The notes: generated by a model from the sequence alone, not told the origin. A stretch of DNA of 64,000 nt from Natronomonas halophila (GCF_013391085.1 NZ_CP058334.1:1178001-1242000); one strand, 5' to 3'; positions 1 through 8,141 are shown, numbered from the stretch's first letter. Numbers and translations are program-made.

Positions 1-282
1 CTCGCCGAGGTCGGCGCGCCCTCGCTTTCGGTGACGAACGTCTCCGGTCGCGGCTCTCAGCCCGCGAAGAAAGGTCAGTGGCGCGGCGAGGAGTTCACGG
101 TCGACCTCCACCAGAAGGTGAAGGTCGAATGCGTCGTCGCGGACATCCCGGCCGAAGACGTCGCCGAGGCCATCCGCGACTCCGCCTCGACCGGCGAACC
201 GGGCGACGGGAAGGTGTTCATCCTCCCGGTCGAGAACGCCTACCAGATCCGTACCGGTGAGGTCGGTCCGAACGCGGTCTAA
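1..282 (+). CDS. glnK: P-II nitrogen regulatory protein, 5' end missing
   Basis: Carboxy-terminal 93 residues of a P-II signal protein; the reading frame is open to the left edge, so the start lies outside the window. P-II trimers sense ATP/ADP and 2-oxoglutarate and control ammonium transporters and glutamine synthetase. Seen here are the T-loop (GRGSQPA followed by QWRGEEF), the [11 protein letters not shown] strand and the C-terminal TGEPGDGK and RTGE signatures. The T-loop position that carries the uridylylated tyrosine in enterobacterial P-II (YRGAEY) is tryptophan here (WRGEEF), so that modification is not possible at this site. An lrp gene follows after one base. An amt gene would be expected just upstream (inference). 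Confidence 0.95.
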   Translation, partial: LAEVGAPSLSVTNVSGRGSQPAKKGQWRGEEFTVDLHQKVKVECVVADIPAEDVAEAIRDSASTGEPGDGKVFILPVENAYQIRTGEVGPNAV

Positions 283-283
283 C

Positions 284-727
284 GTGACCGACTCGCTCGA
301 CAGGCGGCTCGTCGCCGCGCTCTGTGCGGACGGCCGCGCCGATGTCCGGTCGCTCGCCGCCGAAACCGACACGGCCGCGACGACGGTTCAGGACCGCCTG
401 CGGGCGCTCGAAGACAACGGCGTCATCACGGGCTACACCGCCCGGCTGGATTACGACCGACTCGGCTACGAGACGGCCATCTTCCAGTTGTCGGTCGACC
501 AGCAGGACGTCGACGACGTGGCGACTCGGCTCCGCGAGCGGCCGGAGTTCGTCACGGTCTACGAGACGAGCGGTCGCCACACTGTCGTCGCCGTTGGCAA
601 GTTCGGCGACGAGAACGCCATCGGCTCCTGTTTGCAGGAACTGCACGCCGATGCCGCGATTCGGGCCGTCGACATCGCCCGCGCCGACGTCGTCAGCGAG
701 GCCAACTGCCCGCTGGCGCCCGAATAG
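284..727 (+). CDS. Lrp/AsnC family transcriptional regulator
   Basis: A 147-residue Lrp-type regulator. Residues 1-50 form the HTH (LDRRLVAALCADGRADV, then the TTVQDRLRALEDNGVI recognition region), followed by an RAM/AsnC ligand-binding domain. I chose the GTG at 284, which directly follows the stop of the P-II gene; the frame also opens earlier, inside glnK, but the Lrp-family N terminus begins at VTDSLDRR. The one-base spacing suggests co-transcription with glnK and a role in nitrogen or amino-acid control. It is a different protein from the Lrp beside glnA at 47.8 kb. The effector is not evident from the sequence. Confidence 0.9.
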   Translation: MTDSLDRRLVAALCADGRADVRSLAAETDTAATTVQDRLRALEDNGVITGYTARLDYDRLGYETAIFQLSVDQQDVDDVATRLRERPEFVTVYETSGRHTVVAVGKFGDENAIGSCLQELHADAAIRAVDIARADVVSEANCPLAPE

Positions 728-736
728 CGGCCCTTT

Positions 737-853
737 TTATTTCGACGCACGCGCCGATAGCAGCGCGCGCACGACGTATCCGAATCCGACCAGCACCAGC
801 AGGACGGAACCCCACGTGAGAACGGCAAACGTCGTCGCTCCGACGGCGCTCAT
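737..853 (-). CDS. 38-residue symporter accessory membrane peptide
   Basis: A very short ORF whose ATG (851-853) overlaps the stop of the upstream symporter gene as ATGA, a classic translational-coupling arrangement. The 38-residue product is one hydrophobic segment (VLTWGSVLLVLVGFGYVV) with a basic tail (RALLSARASK). Small single-helix partners of sodium/solute symporters are annotated in haloarchaea as symporter small accessory proteins, and this peptide fits that class in size, position and topology. It probably binds or stabilises the SSS transporter in the membrane (inference). It ends 9 bases from the convergent lrp gene. Confidence 0.75.
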   Translation of the reverse strand: MSAVGATTFAVLTWGSVLLVLVGFGYVVRALLSARASK

Positions 854-2388
854 CGGTCGGTCGCCTCCGTTTCTCCGTCGGCAAGTTCGACGCCGCCGTC
901 GGCGACCGGCTCGTCGAGCGTCCGTATCCGCCGATCCAGCGCATCGAGGTCGACCCCGGCGCTTCCGGCGAGCGTACCGAGGACGGTACCGACCGCGGCG
1001 ACCCCTGTCGCGCCGACGAAGGCAACCAGAAACGAGGGTGCTGGAAGGCTCTCGGTGAGGCCGGGCACGAACGCCAGCGGGCCGCGCAACAGCGGGAAGA
1101 AGGCGACGCCGACGGCTACCCCCGCGACGCTGGCGGCGACGGCACCCACCCCCGAGAGGTCACGAGTGTAGAGGCCGGCGATGAAGGGAACGAAGACGGC
1201 CGCCGCCAGCAGGTCCGCCGTCAGGAAGAGTTCGAGGACGCTGTAGCCCCGCGAGCCGATGGCGATGGCACCCAACGCGACGGCAACGGTCAGGCCACGG
1301 CCACCGAGCCAGAGCGTCCGCTGGTCCGGGTTATCGAGCAGGCGTGCGAGGTCCGCGGTCACGACGCTGGCGATGGCGTTGACCATCGTATCGGCGGAAC
1401 TCATCACGAGCAGAACGGCGAGGACGACGACAGCGAGGATGACCCACGGCGGGAACGCCTCCTGCAACACGAGGAAGAAGGCGATGCTCGCGGTGTCGGA
1501 TTGGGTGAGGCCGAGCGCGGCCGCGGCGACGCCGAAAAGCCCCGCAAGCAGGACCATCGGGACGACGAGCGCCGCCGCGGCGCCGAAACCCGACCGGAGC
1601 GTCGCCTCGCTGTCGGCGGCGTAGACGCGCTGCCAGACGCCCTGGTTCAGCATATTGGCGCCGATGACGGCGAAGACGACGTAGGCGCCGAACGCCAGCC
1701 CCGGCCGAAAGCCGGGGTCCAGCAGGGCAGCGTCGGCCGCGGTCGCCGAGGCATGGATTTCGCCGGGACCGCCAAGCGCGAGCAGGGCGCCGCCGAAGCC
1801 GACCGCCAACAGCGGCAGGACGACGAGCGTCTGGACGGTGTCGGTGACGATGCTGGCGACGAGGCCGCCGTAGACTGTATAGACGAGGACGAACCCGCCG
1901 ATGAGCAGGGAGGTGACCCACAGCGGGACGCCCGCGACGAGCGACAGCGCGCTCGCGATGCCCGTCATCTCGGCGGCGAGGAAGACGAACATGTAGAAGA
2001 CGGAGACGGCGAGGACGAAGACGTACATCACCGGCCCGAACCGGGCGTAGGCGTACTCGGTCAGCGAGTGGCCCGCCGGGAGGAGTTTCCGGATACGAAG
2101 ACCGACCGGGATGAAAAGCAGGAACGGAATCGCGCTCCCGATGGCGTAGCCGAGGATAGCGGGCAGGCCGCCGAAGGCCGCCCCCGCCTCGGCGGGACTG
2201 AAGAGTATCCAGACGCCCATCGACGAGGCGACCAGCGTCGCGGTGAGGGTGCCGCGGTTCGCCGAGTCCCGGGCCGAGATGAAGTCCTCGACCGAGCGAA
2301 CCCGGCCCCGTGCCGCGAGCAGGCCGACAGCGCTGAACGCGAGGACGGCGGCGACGGTCGCGCCGAGGGCGACGGTCGTCGAGACCAT
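850..2388 (-). CDS. sodium/solute symporter (SSS family)
   Basis: A 512-residue transporter of the sodium:solute symporter family with about 13 hydrophobic helices. The N terminus reads VSTTVALGATVAAVLAF, followed by the family feature SVEDFISARDS and later VYTVYGGLVASIVTDTVQ, the characteristic SSS segment. I placed the start at ATG 2388: the frame continues upstream to 2631 but reads there as arginine-rich antisense of tenA. It lies 37 bases after tenA and overlaps the 38-residue accessory ORF by ATGA, so the three genes look like one operon. The tenA linkage suggests uptake of a thiamine-related pyrimidine, but the substrate is inference; SSS proteins also carry proline, pantothenate and other solutes. 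Confidence 0.85.
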   Translation of the reverse strand: MVSTTVALGATVAAVLAFSAVGLLAARGRVRSVEDFISARDSANRGTLTATLVASSMGVWILFSPAEAGAAFGGLPAILGYAIGSAIPFLLFIPVGLRIRKLLPAGHSLTEYAYARFGPVMYVFVLAVSVFYMFVFLAAEMTGIASALSLVAGVPLWVTSLLIGGFVLVYTVYGGLVASIVTDTVQTLVVLPLLAVGFGGALLALGGPGEIHASATAADAALLDPGFRPGLAFGAYVVFAVIGANMLNQGVWQRVYAADSEATLRSGFGAAAALVVPMVLLAGLFGVAAAALGLTQSDTASIAFFLVLQEAFPPWVILAVVVLAVLLVMSSADTMVNAIASVVTADLARLLDNPDQRTLWLGGRGLTVAVALGAIAIGSRGYSVLELFLTADLLAAAVFVPFIAGLYTRDLSGVGAVAASVAGVAVGVAFFPLLRGPLAFVPGLTESLPAPSFLVAFVGATGVAAVGTVLGTLAGSAGVDLDALDRRIRTLDEPVADGGVELADGETEATDR

Positions 2389-2425
2389 CAGGCGTCCACC
2401 CCCGCAGCGTCGGCGTCGGCGCCGC

Positions 2426-3085
2426 TCACAGTCCCCACCCCTCCTGCGTGTAGGCCATCTCCCAGAAGCGATATTCGAGTTTCGCGCTCGTGAGGAAGGC
2501 CCGCTCCATCGCGTCGTGTTCGCCGGGGAAGCGCTCCCCACAGCGGTCGACGAAGGCGCGTGACCACGCCACCGAGTCGCGGAACTCCTCGCTGGTGTAG
2601 TTCTCGATGAACGGGGTGTACTGGTGGTCACCGTCGGCTAACTCGGCCATGTGTTCGGCGACGTCGAGATACCCCTGCATGCAGGGGTACAGCGCCGCCG
2701 CGATTTCGGCGATGGACCCCTCGTGGGCCGTCCGCAGCAGGAAGTTGGTGTAGGCGACACAGGTCGGCGCCTTCTCGGTGGCCTCCAGTTCCCGTTCATC
2801 GAGCCCGTAATCAGCCGCGAAGGAGCGGTGGAGGTCCATCTCCTCGTCGAGTACCTGATGAGCGATCCCCAACAGGTGTGTCATCGTCGCCTCGTCGCGG
2901 GCTTTCGTGCCCGCAATCGCGAAGAGGCGGGCATAATCCAGCAGATACCGGTAGTCCTGCCGCATCCACGTTTCGAAGGCCGCCGAATCGAGTGTGCCGG
3001 CGGCGAGTTCGGTCACGAACGGGTGTTCCTTCTGTGCCTCCCAGATGTGCTCGCCTGCATCGAGCAGGTGATCGCTGAACGCCAT
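2426..3085 (-). CDS. tenA: TenA/thiaminase II family aminopyrimidine salvage enzyme
   Basis: A 219-residue all-helical TenA family protein. Enzymes of this family release the aminopyrimidine (HMP) from degraded thiamine. Features seen are the N-terminal HPFVTELAAGTL, the MRQDYRYLLDYARLFA helix with DYRYL, PTCVAYTNFLL, AALYPCMQGYLDVA with its cysteine, and the C-terminal EYRFWEMAY with the conserved glutamate and tyrosine. I chose ATG 3085 (MAFSDHLL); four residues further upstream are open but lie outside the family. It is the first gene of an apparent operon with the symporter and its accessory peptide. An AT-rich promoter lies just upstream. Confidence 0.9.
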   Translation of the reverse strand: MAFSDHLLDAGEHIWEAQKEHPFVTELAAGTLDSAAFETWMRQDYRYLLDYARLFAIAGTKARDEATMTHLLGIAHQVLDEEMDLHRSFAADYGLDERELEATEKAPTCVAYTNFLLRTAHEGSIAEIAAALYPCMQGYLDVAEHMAELADGDHQYTPFIENYTSEEFRDSVAWSRAFVDRCGERFPGEHDAMERAFLTSAKLEYRFWEMAYTQEGWGL

Positions 3086-3097
3086 ATCGTTCCACAC

Positions 3098-3150
3098 TGG
3101 GACGGCATTCGTGATATAATCTAGTGGTACAACCTAGTTATATTACGTAA
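3098..3150 (-). promoter_or_regulatory. tenA: promoter region of the tenA operon
   Basis: AT-rich stretch ahead of tenA. Read on the minus strand it contains TAATATAAC and GATTATATCAC, either of which could serve as TATA box; the second is about 25-30 bases from the start. Between them is an imperfect palindrome, CTAGGTTGTACCACTAG, a possible operator. Nothing is known about its regulator from the sequence. Confidence 0.45.
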
Positions 3151-3219
3151 CAGAAGGAACCGCGACGGCGAGTCGACCCGACGGGCACGAAACCAGTCGC
3201 TCGAAAATAGCGGACAGCG

Positions 3220-3288
3220 TCAGTCGTCGCCAGTTTCGAACAGTTCGGGCGCGGCGTCGAATGGTGCCGCCGTCTCCTCGTCAATCAT
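3220..3288 (-). CDS. 22-residue acidic ORF after nirA
   Basis: A tiny ORF overlapping the last 8 bases of nirA. Its ATG is preceded, within the nirA 3' end, by a strong Shine-Dalgarno match (GGAGGTG on the minus strand, 3296-3302), 7 bases before the start. The product begins MIDEETAAPF and ends ELFETGDD and is strongly acidic. Most genes here are leaderless, so a good ribosome binding site in front of an overlapping ATG argues that translation re-initiates here. I do not recognise the peptide. It might be a small partner of nitrite reductase or a non-functional leader. Confidence 0.4.
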   Translation of the reverse strand: MIDEETAAPFDAAPELFETGDD

Positions 3289-5041
3289 CGCTCGCCACCT
3301 CCGCGGCCGAGGTGCCCGTCTCCTCGGCGAAGGGGTACCACGCCTGCTTGCCGTCGTATAGGCAGGGGTCCTCGTAGCTGGTTTCCTCGCCCTCACAGAG
3401 TTCGACGAGGGGTTCCGTGCCCATCCGGCCGACCCACTGCCGGAAGGATTCGCCCTCCTCGCGGTGGGCGGCGAAGGCCTCCACGAGCGTCTTGATGGCG
3501 CCCGGCGCCTCGTCGGCAGGGACGCGCTGGTTGATCCACTCGATGAACTCGGGGTTCTCGCCCAGTCCGCCGCCGACGCCGATGTCGACGGCCTCGACCA
3601 TCTCGCCGTCCTTCCGGGCACGCATCCCCTGCAGGCCGATGTCGGCGGTCATCGCCTGTCCGCAGTCGGCGGTACAGCCCGAGAAGTGCATGTGGATGTG
3701 TTCGACGTCGTCGGGCAGCTCGACGTTGTCGCGGAGCCACCGGAGCATACGGGCCATCCGGGCTTTCGTCTCCGTCAGCGCGAGCGAGCAGAACTCGGTG
3801 CCGGTGCAGGCGATGGCACCCCGCTGGAAGGGGTTGGGCTTCGGCGCGTGTTTGTCCAGCAGGTCCTCGTTCAGCAGGTCGGGCAGATTCGCGTCGGGAA
3901 CGTCGACGATGACGGGGTTCTGCCGGCGGGTCAGTCGAACCTCGCCGGAGCCGTACTCGTCGGCGAGGTCGGCAATCTTGATTGCGTCTTCGGCGGCGAG
4001 CCGGCCGACGGCAACCGAGAGGCCGATGTAGTTCTTGCCGTCGGCCTGGTCGCCGACGCCGACGTGGTCCGCGCGGCCGGCGTCGGAGGGCAGGCCGGCG
4101 TTGTAGGTGTATTTCTCACGGAAGTCCTCGCCCGCGGGTTCGAGGCTGCCGACACGGTCTTCGAGTTCGTCACGAATCCAGTCGGTACCGTGTTCGTCGA
4201 CGAAGAAGCGCGCGCGGTTCTTGTTGCGGTTCTGCCGGTTGCCCTCCTCGTGGTAGAGTTCGACGAAGGCCCGGACCACCTCGTAGGCCTCGTCTTCGCC
4301 CTCGACGAAGACGTCCAGCGAGCGGGCACGCCGGGGCTGGCGGCCGCCGGTGCCGCCGCCGACGCGGACGTTGAAGCCGCGGCGGACGACCGTTTCGCCC
4401 TCGTCGTCCTCGGTGACCTTGCGGGCCGGTTCGAGGCCGATGTCGTTGATGGAATCCTGCGCACAACCCTCGTGACAGCCCGTCGCCGAGATATTGAACT
4501 TCCGGGGGAGGTTCGCCAGTGCGTCATCGCCGCGCAGTTCCTCCTGGAAGCGGTCCAAGAGAGGCTGGGTTTCGACGTACTCCTCGCCCTTGCCGGCCAG
4601 CGGACAGCCGGCGATGTTACGCATCGTGTCGCCGCCCGCGGAGCGAGAGGTAACGCCGACGGATTCGAGTTTCTCCCAGATCGCGGGGATGTCCTCCAGT
4701 TTGAGCCAGTGCAACTGCACGGACTGTCGGGTCGTCAGGTCGATGTAGCCGTTGCCGAACTCGGGGTTCTCGATGGGGCCGGTCGCGTAATCGCGAGCGA
4801 CTTCGCCGATGGCACGGAGTTGGCCCGGCTCCAGCACGCCGTTGGCGTTCGACAGCCGCATCATGAAGTAGCTCTCCTGACCGTCGCGCTGGTGGAAGAG
4901 CCCCCAGAACTTGAACCGGGAGAACCACGCCGCCTTCTCGTCGTCCGGGATGGAGTCGAAGCCGTCCTCGGCGAACTCCAGAATCTTCTCCCGAACCTCG
5001 TCGCCGTAGCAGTCCTCCTTGTATTCCTCTTTCTTGTGCAT
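3281..5041 (-). CDS. nirA: assimilatory ferredoxin-nitrite reductase
   Basis: A 586-residue siroheme and [4Fe-4S] nitrite/sulfite reductase family enzyme, which reduces nitrite to ammonium with six electrons from ferredoxin. Two half-domain repeats are visible (ferredoxin-like halves at about 55-125 and 335-400). The cofactor ligands are C412 and C418 (ACTGTEFCS) and C456 and C460 (SGCTADCGQ), the CX5C...CX3C pattern of the family. TGCHEGC near 188-193 matches the first catalytic half. Linkage to nasA and mobA points to nitrite rather than sulfite (inference). The gene has its own promoter (TATA near 5144-5152) and a palindrome over the likely transcription start. Haloarchaea often call this gene nasD. 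Confidence 0.93.
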   Translation of the reverse strand: MHKKEEYKEDCYGDEVREKILEFAEDGFDSIPDDEKAAWFSRFKFWGLFHQRDGQESYFMMRLSNANGVLEPGQLRAIGEVARDYATGPIENPEFGNGYIDLTTRQSVQLHWLKLEDIPAIWEKLESVGVTSRSAGGDTMRNIAGCPLAGKGEEYVETQPLLDRFQEELRGDDALANLPRKFNISATGCHEGCAQDSINDIGLEPARKVTEDDEGETVVRRGFNVRVGGGTGGRQPRRARSLDVFVEGEDEAYEVVRAFVELYHEEGNRQNRNKNRARFFVDEHGTDWIRDELEDRVGSLEPAGEDFREKYTYNAGLPSDAGRADHVGVGDQADGKNYIGLSVAVGRLAAEDAIKIADLADEYGSGEVRLTRRQNPVIVDVPDANLPDLLNEDLLDKHAPKPNPFQRGAIACTGTEFCSLALTETKARMARMLRWLRDNVELPDDVEHIHMHFSGCTADCGQAMTADIGLQGMRARKDGEMVEAVDIGVGGGLGENPEFIEWINQRVPADEAPGAIKTLVEAFAAHREEGESFRQWVGRMGTEPLVELCEGEETSYEDPCLYDGKQAWYPFAEETGTSAAEVASDD

Positions 5042-5113
5042 CGTTCAGGCAACCCCCGCTAGTGGTGGCTGTCCGTCCACCGATACCGCGAATTCATGTC
5101 CGAATACGACCTT

Positions 5114-5152
5114 CATCACGTGTGATGGGTATCGTCTTTTCGAGTATAAGGA
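5114..5152 (-). promoter_or_regulatory. nirA: nirA promoter with palindromic operator
   Basis: On the minus strand a TATA-like CTTATACTCG lies at about 5144-5152. Some 25 bases downstream, where transcription should begin, is an inverted repeat CATCAC-GT-GTGATG (5114-5127, 6-base arms). The position suits a repressor or activator controlling nitrite reductase. The leader to the nirA ATG would be about 75 bases. Confidence 0.45.
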
Positions 5153-5259
5153 TACGCGTTGACGGACGTCCATAATAAGTCGAGTAGTCCGTTCGGACGT
5201 GGCGTATTAGGACGAATATAGGGAATATAAGTTGTATGAAACGGCGGTTTCGGTTCCGA

Positions 5260-5859
5260 TTATTGAACGGGCGTTCGTCGTTCGAGCGCGTCGGCCGCCG
5301 CATCGATTTCGTCGGGGCAGTTGCAGTTGCGCACCGCGCGCGCGTCAGCATCGACCGAAGCGATATCGAGGCGGGCAACGGCATCGACTAGTCGTTTCGA
5401 ACCGCAGGCAAGCGTCGTCTCGCAGGCTTCGCGAGCGGGGGCGACGCGATAGGCGGCCCCGAGTGGCTGGGGTTGCCCCTCGACATCGACCAGCGCCGCG
5501 TCGGCGTCATCGAGCGTATCAGCCAACGCGCGTGCGGTCGCACGGTCGAAGAAGGGCATGTCACAGGCGACGACGATGGCCCGGTCGGCCGCAGTCAGGC
5601 GGAACGCCGTCAGCAGGCCCGCCAGCGGCCCCCGGTCGGGCACGGGGTCGACCGCGAACCGGGGGTTCAGACCGCCGAGGGCCTCCCGGAGCGCCGGCCG
5701 CTGGTCCTCCCGGCAGTTCACCACGAGTTCCTCGCCGGGTAAGCCGGCGACGACACGTCGGCACATCGGCTGGCCGCCGAGTTCGACCAGCGCCTTGTCG
5801 CCGTCCGGATAGCGCCGCGAGCGACCGCCCGCAAGCAGGACGACGGCAGGGTCAGCCAT
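5260..5859 (-). CDS. mobA: molybdenum cofactor guanylyltransferase
   Basis: A 199-residue nucleotidyltransferase that joins GMP to molybdopterin to give the guanine dinucleotide cofactor needed by NasA. The diagnostic N-terminal signature LLAGGRSRRYPDGDKAL is intact (residues 8-24), followed by DPVPDRGPLAGLL and the metal-binding VVACDMPFF segment. The C terminus has NCNCPDEID in place of the usual N-NTPED. It lies in the nasA transcription unit: its ATG overlaps the stop of the 34-residue ORF, which in turn overlaps the nasA stop. Cofactor supply is therefore coupled to nitrate reductase synthesis. Confidence 0.92.
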   Translation of the reverse strand: MADPAVVLLAGGRSRRYPDGDKALVELGGQPMCRRVVAGLPGEELVVNCREDQRPALREALGGLNPRFAVDPVPDRGPLAGLLTAFRLTAADRAIVVACDMPFFDRATARALADTLDDADAALVDVEGQPQPLGAAYRVAPAREACETTLACGSKRLVDAVARLDIASVDADARAVRNCNCPDEIDAAADALERRTPVQ

Positions 5860-5956
5860 CGGCTCGTTCCACCTCGGTTCCGGACCAGATGAGAGAGGAG
5901 TGGGCGAATCCGGCGGTCGCCAGCGGGAGCGTCCACCATCTCGTCATCGAGGTCAC
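5852..5956 (-). CDS. 34-residue ORF between nasA and mobA
   Basis: A short ORF that exactly fills the gap between nasA and mobA. Its GTG start overlaps the nasA stop (GTGA) and its TGA stop lies inside the first codons of mobA (ATGGCTGA). Overlap at both ends is the pattern of translational coupling. The product starts VTSMTRWWTLPLATAG, has a short hydrophobic stretch with three tryptophans (two of them WW), and ends EVERADG. I know no family for it. It could be a small NasA-associated peptide or simply a coupling relay that carries ribosomes to mobA. Confidence 0.45.
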   Translation of the reverse strand: MTSMTRWWTLPLATAGFAHSSLIWSGTEVERADG

Positions 5957-8025
5957 GCGATTGCCTCCGCTTCGGCGCGCTTCTCGCGGTCCTCGTCGAC
6001 GAGCAGTCGGACGGCACACTGCTTGAAGTTCGGTTCGCCGGTCGGGTCCCGCTGTTTCGTCGTCAGTTCGTTGGTTCGCGGGTGGTGGATGGGCAGCCAG
6101 ACGACGCCCTCGGGGACCGCCGCATCGGGTTCGACGACGGCCGGAATCGACCCGCGACGCGATTCGACGTGGACCGTCTCGCCGGCCTCAGCCGGCGCGG
6201 TATCGGGATGGACCCGAACCGTCACCGCTTCGGGGGCGGTCGACCGCGACCGGATGCCGGTGTTGTAGCCGTCGGCCTCGCGTGCGGTCGTCAGCGTCAG
6301 CGGGTACGCCTCGGAAACGGGTTCGGCGAGGCCCTCGAAGCCGGCCGTCGAAAAGCGTGCCTTCCCGGACGGCGTCGGGAACGACCAGTCGGCGGCGCTC
6401 GCGTCCTCGCCCTCGTAGTAGCGGTAGCTCCCGCGGCTTTCCGCGTCCGGCGCGGGCCACCGGACGGCGTGTTCGGCGTCGAGTCGCTCGTAACTGATGC
6501 CCGAGCAGTCGGCGACGGTGCCACGGGTGAGCGCGGCGAACTCCTCGAAGACGGCGGCGGGGTCGGACGACTCGATGAGCCCCGGTTCCAGCGCGTTGGC
6601 GACCGTCGCGATGAGTTCGAGGTCGGTCTTGACCCCCGACGGTGGGTCGGTCACCCGGCGGACCCGAGAGATTGTCCGCTCCATGTTCGTCGTCGTGCCG
6701 TCGCTTTCGCCCCACGTCGCCGCGGGCAGGACGACGTCGGCCAGTTCGGTCGTTTCGGTGTGGAAGGCGTCCTGCACGACGAGGAAGGCGTCGTCGAGGG
6801 CCTCCCGAACGGCCGTCGCGTCGGGCATCCCCGCCGCGGGATTGGTGGCGACGGCGTAGATGGCCTCGACTTCCTCACCAACTGACTCGAACATACCGAC
6901 CGGGCCGGGACCGGGGTCGTCCGGCAGGCGCTCGACGGGGACGCCCCACGCGCTCGCGACGTCGCGACGTGCGTTCGGGTCGTCGAAGTCCCGGTGGCCG
7001 GGCCAGGTGCCCTTCGAGGAGCAGACCCGGGTTCCCATCGAGTTGGCCTGCCCGGTCAGCGAGAAGGGGCCGCTTCCGGGGCCCATGTTCCCCGAGGCGA
7101 GACAGAGGTCGACCAGCGCACTGGCGGTGTCGGTACCCTGAACGTGCTGGTTGATGCCCATGCCCCAGTAGAGGAGCGTCGGTGCGTCGAGCGCCGCACA
7201 GAGTCGGTCGAGGTCGGCCACGTCGACGCCGGCTTCGCGGGCGGCCGTCTCGGGTGTCGGCAGCGACTGGCGGAGTTCGTCGAAGCCCTCTGTGTGGGCC
7301 TCGACGAACGCCTCGTCGATGCCGTCGCGTTCGACCAGTCGCGCGAGGACCCCGCGGGCCAACGCGAGGTCGGTCCCGGGATCGGGAGCGATGTGGTCGT
7401 CGGCCGCGCCCGCCGTCTTCGTCTCGACGGGGTCGACGACGATGAGTTCGCTGTCGTCCTCCTGGGCCGAACCGTGTATCCATCGGAAGAGCACGGGGTG
7501 GGCGACGGCGGGATTGGCGCCCCAGACGAGATGGGTTTCGGCGTCGGGGACGTCGTCGTAGGTCGGCGGCGGCGCGTCGCTGCCGAAGGCGTCGTAGTAG
7601 GCGGCGACCGCGCTCGCCATACAGAGCGTGGTGTTGGCGTCGTAGTTGCGGGTGCCGATGGCGCCGCGGGCGAGTTTCCCGAGCGCGTAGGCCGCCTCGT
7701 TGGTCTGTTGGCCGCTGCCGAGGACGGCAACGCTGTCGGGGTCTTGGGCCGCCTGCTCGCGAAGCCCGGTGACGGCCTCACCCAGCGCGATGTCCCACGT
7801 CGTCGGGACGAGTTCGTCGCCGCGGCGGACCATCGGGCGGGTGAGCCACTCGCCGTCGGGGTCGGTGCTCTCTCTGAGTCCCCGACCGCAAGCCAGTCCC
7901 TCGTTGGTCGGGTGGGCGGGGTCGCCGCGGGCGACGTCGACGCCGACGCCGAGGTCAACACCCTGATGCACGTGGCCACAGCCGACCGCACACCGCATAC
8001 ACGTCGTCGGCACGGGGTCAGTCAC
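5953..8025 (-). CDS. nasA: assimilatory nitrate reductase, molybdopterin subunit
   Basis: A 690-residue molybdopterin oxidoreductase that reduces nitrate to nitrite in the cytoplasm. The N-terminal [4Fe-4S] site is C9, C12, C16 and C46 (TTCMRCAVGCG ... GLACGRG). Further blocks are the NYDANTTLCMASAVAAYY pterin region, MGINQHVQGT, SLTGQANSMGTR and a C-terminal molybdopterin dinucleotide-binding domain with LTTAREADGYNTG and HHPRTNELT. There is no Tat signal, as expected for an assimilatory enzyme. I chose GTG 8025, preceded by GGGGAGGGG, over the upstream frame opening at 8091. Nitrite reductase and mobA follow, but no nitrate transporter or electron-donor subunit is encoded nearby. Confidence 0.92.
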   Translation of the reverse strand: MTDPVPTTCMRCAVGCGHVHQGVDLGVGVDVARGDPAHPTNEGLACGRGLRESTDPDGEWLTRPMVRRGDELVPTTWDIALGEAVTGLREQAAQDPDSVAVLGSGQQTNEAAYALGKLARGAIGTRNYDANTTLCMASAVAAYYDAFGSDAPPPTYDDVPDAETHLVWGANPAVAHPVLFRWIHGSAQEDDSELIVVDPVETKTAGAADDHIAPDPGTDLALARGVLARLVERDGIDEAFVEAHTEGFDELRQSLPTPETAAREAGVDVADLDRLCAALDAPTLLYWGMGINQHVQGTDTASALVDLCLASGNMGPGSGPFSLTGQANSMGTRVCSSKGTWPGHRDFDDPNARRDVASAWGVPVERLPDDPGPGPVGMFESVGEEVEAIYAVATNPAAGMPDATAVREALDDAFLVVQDAFHTETTELADVVLPAATWGESDGTTTNMERTISRVRRVTDPPSGVKTDLELIATVANALEPGLIESSDPAAVFEEFAALTRGTVADCSGISYERLDAEHAVRWPAPDAESRGSYRYYEGEDASAADWSFPTPSGKARFSTAGFEGLAEPVSEAYPLTLTTAREADGYNTGIRSRSTAPEAVTVRVHPDTAPAEAGETVHVESRRGSIPAVVEPDAAVPEGVVWLPIHHPRTNELTTKQRDPTGEPNFKQCAVRLLVDEDREKRAEAEAIA

Positions 8026-8099
8026 GGACGCCCCTCCCCACTGGGCGTGTGCCCCGCGAACGGCGAGTGTTCGTCCGTTTTTCGCCCCCAAACTGCACA

Positions 8100-8141
8100 G
8101 ACGTCTCCAAATAAATCGTATCTAGCGTCGAACGACGTCTC
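8100..8141 (-). promoter_or_regulatory. nasA: nasA promoter with repeated GACGTCTC boxes
   Basis: Two identical GACGTCTC octamers (8100-8107 and 8134-8141, direct repeats 34 bases apart) flank an AT-rich segment that reads GATTTATTTGG on the minus strand and is a plausible nasA TATA box. The first octamer is part of the palindrome AGACGTCT. Paired boxes around a TATA element suggest a regulator of nitrate assimilation, but the binding protein is unknown. Confidence 0.4.

Noticed and set aside
850-2631. Longer start of the symporter gene at 2631
   Set aside because: The additional 81 residues are arginine/serine-rich antisense of tenA, and the family N terminus begins at 2388.
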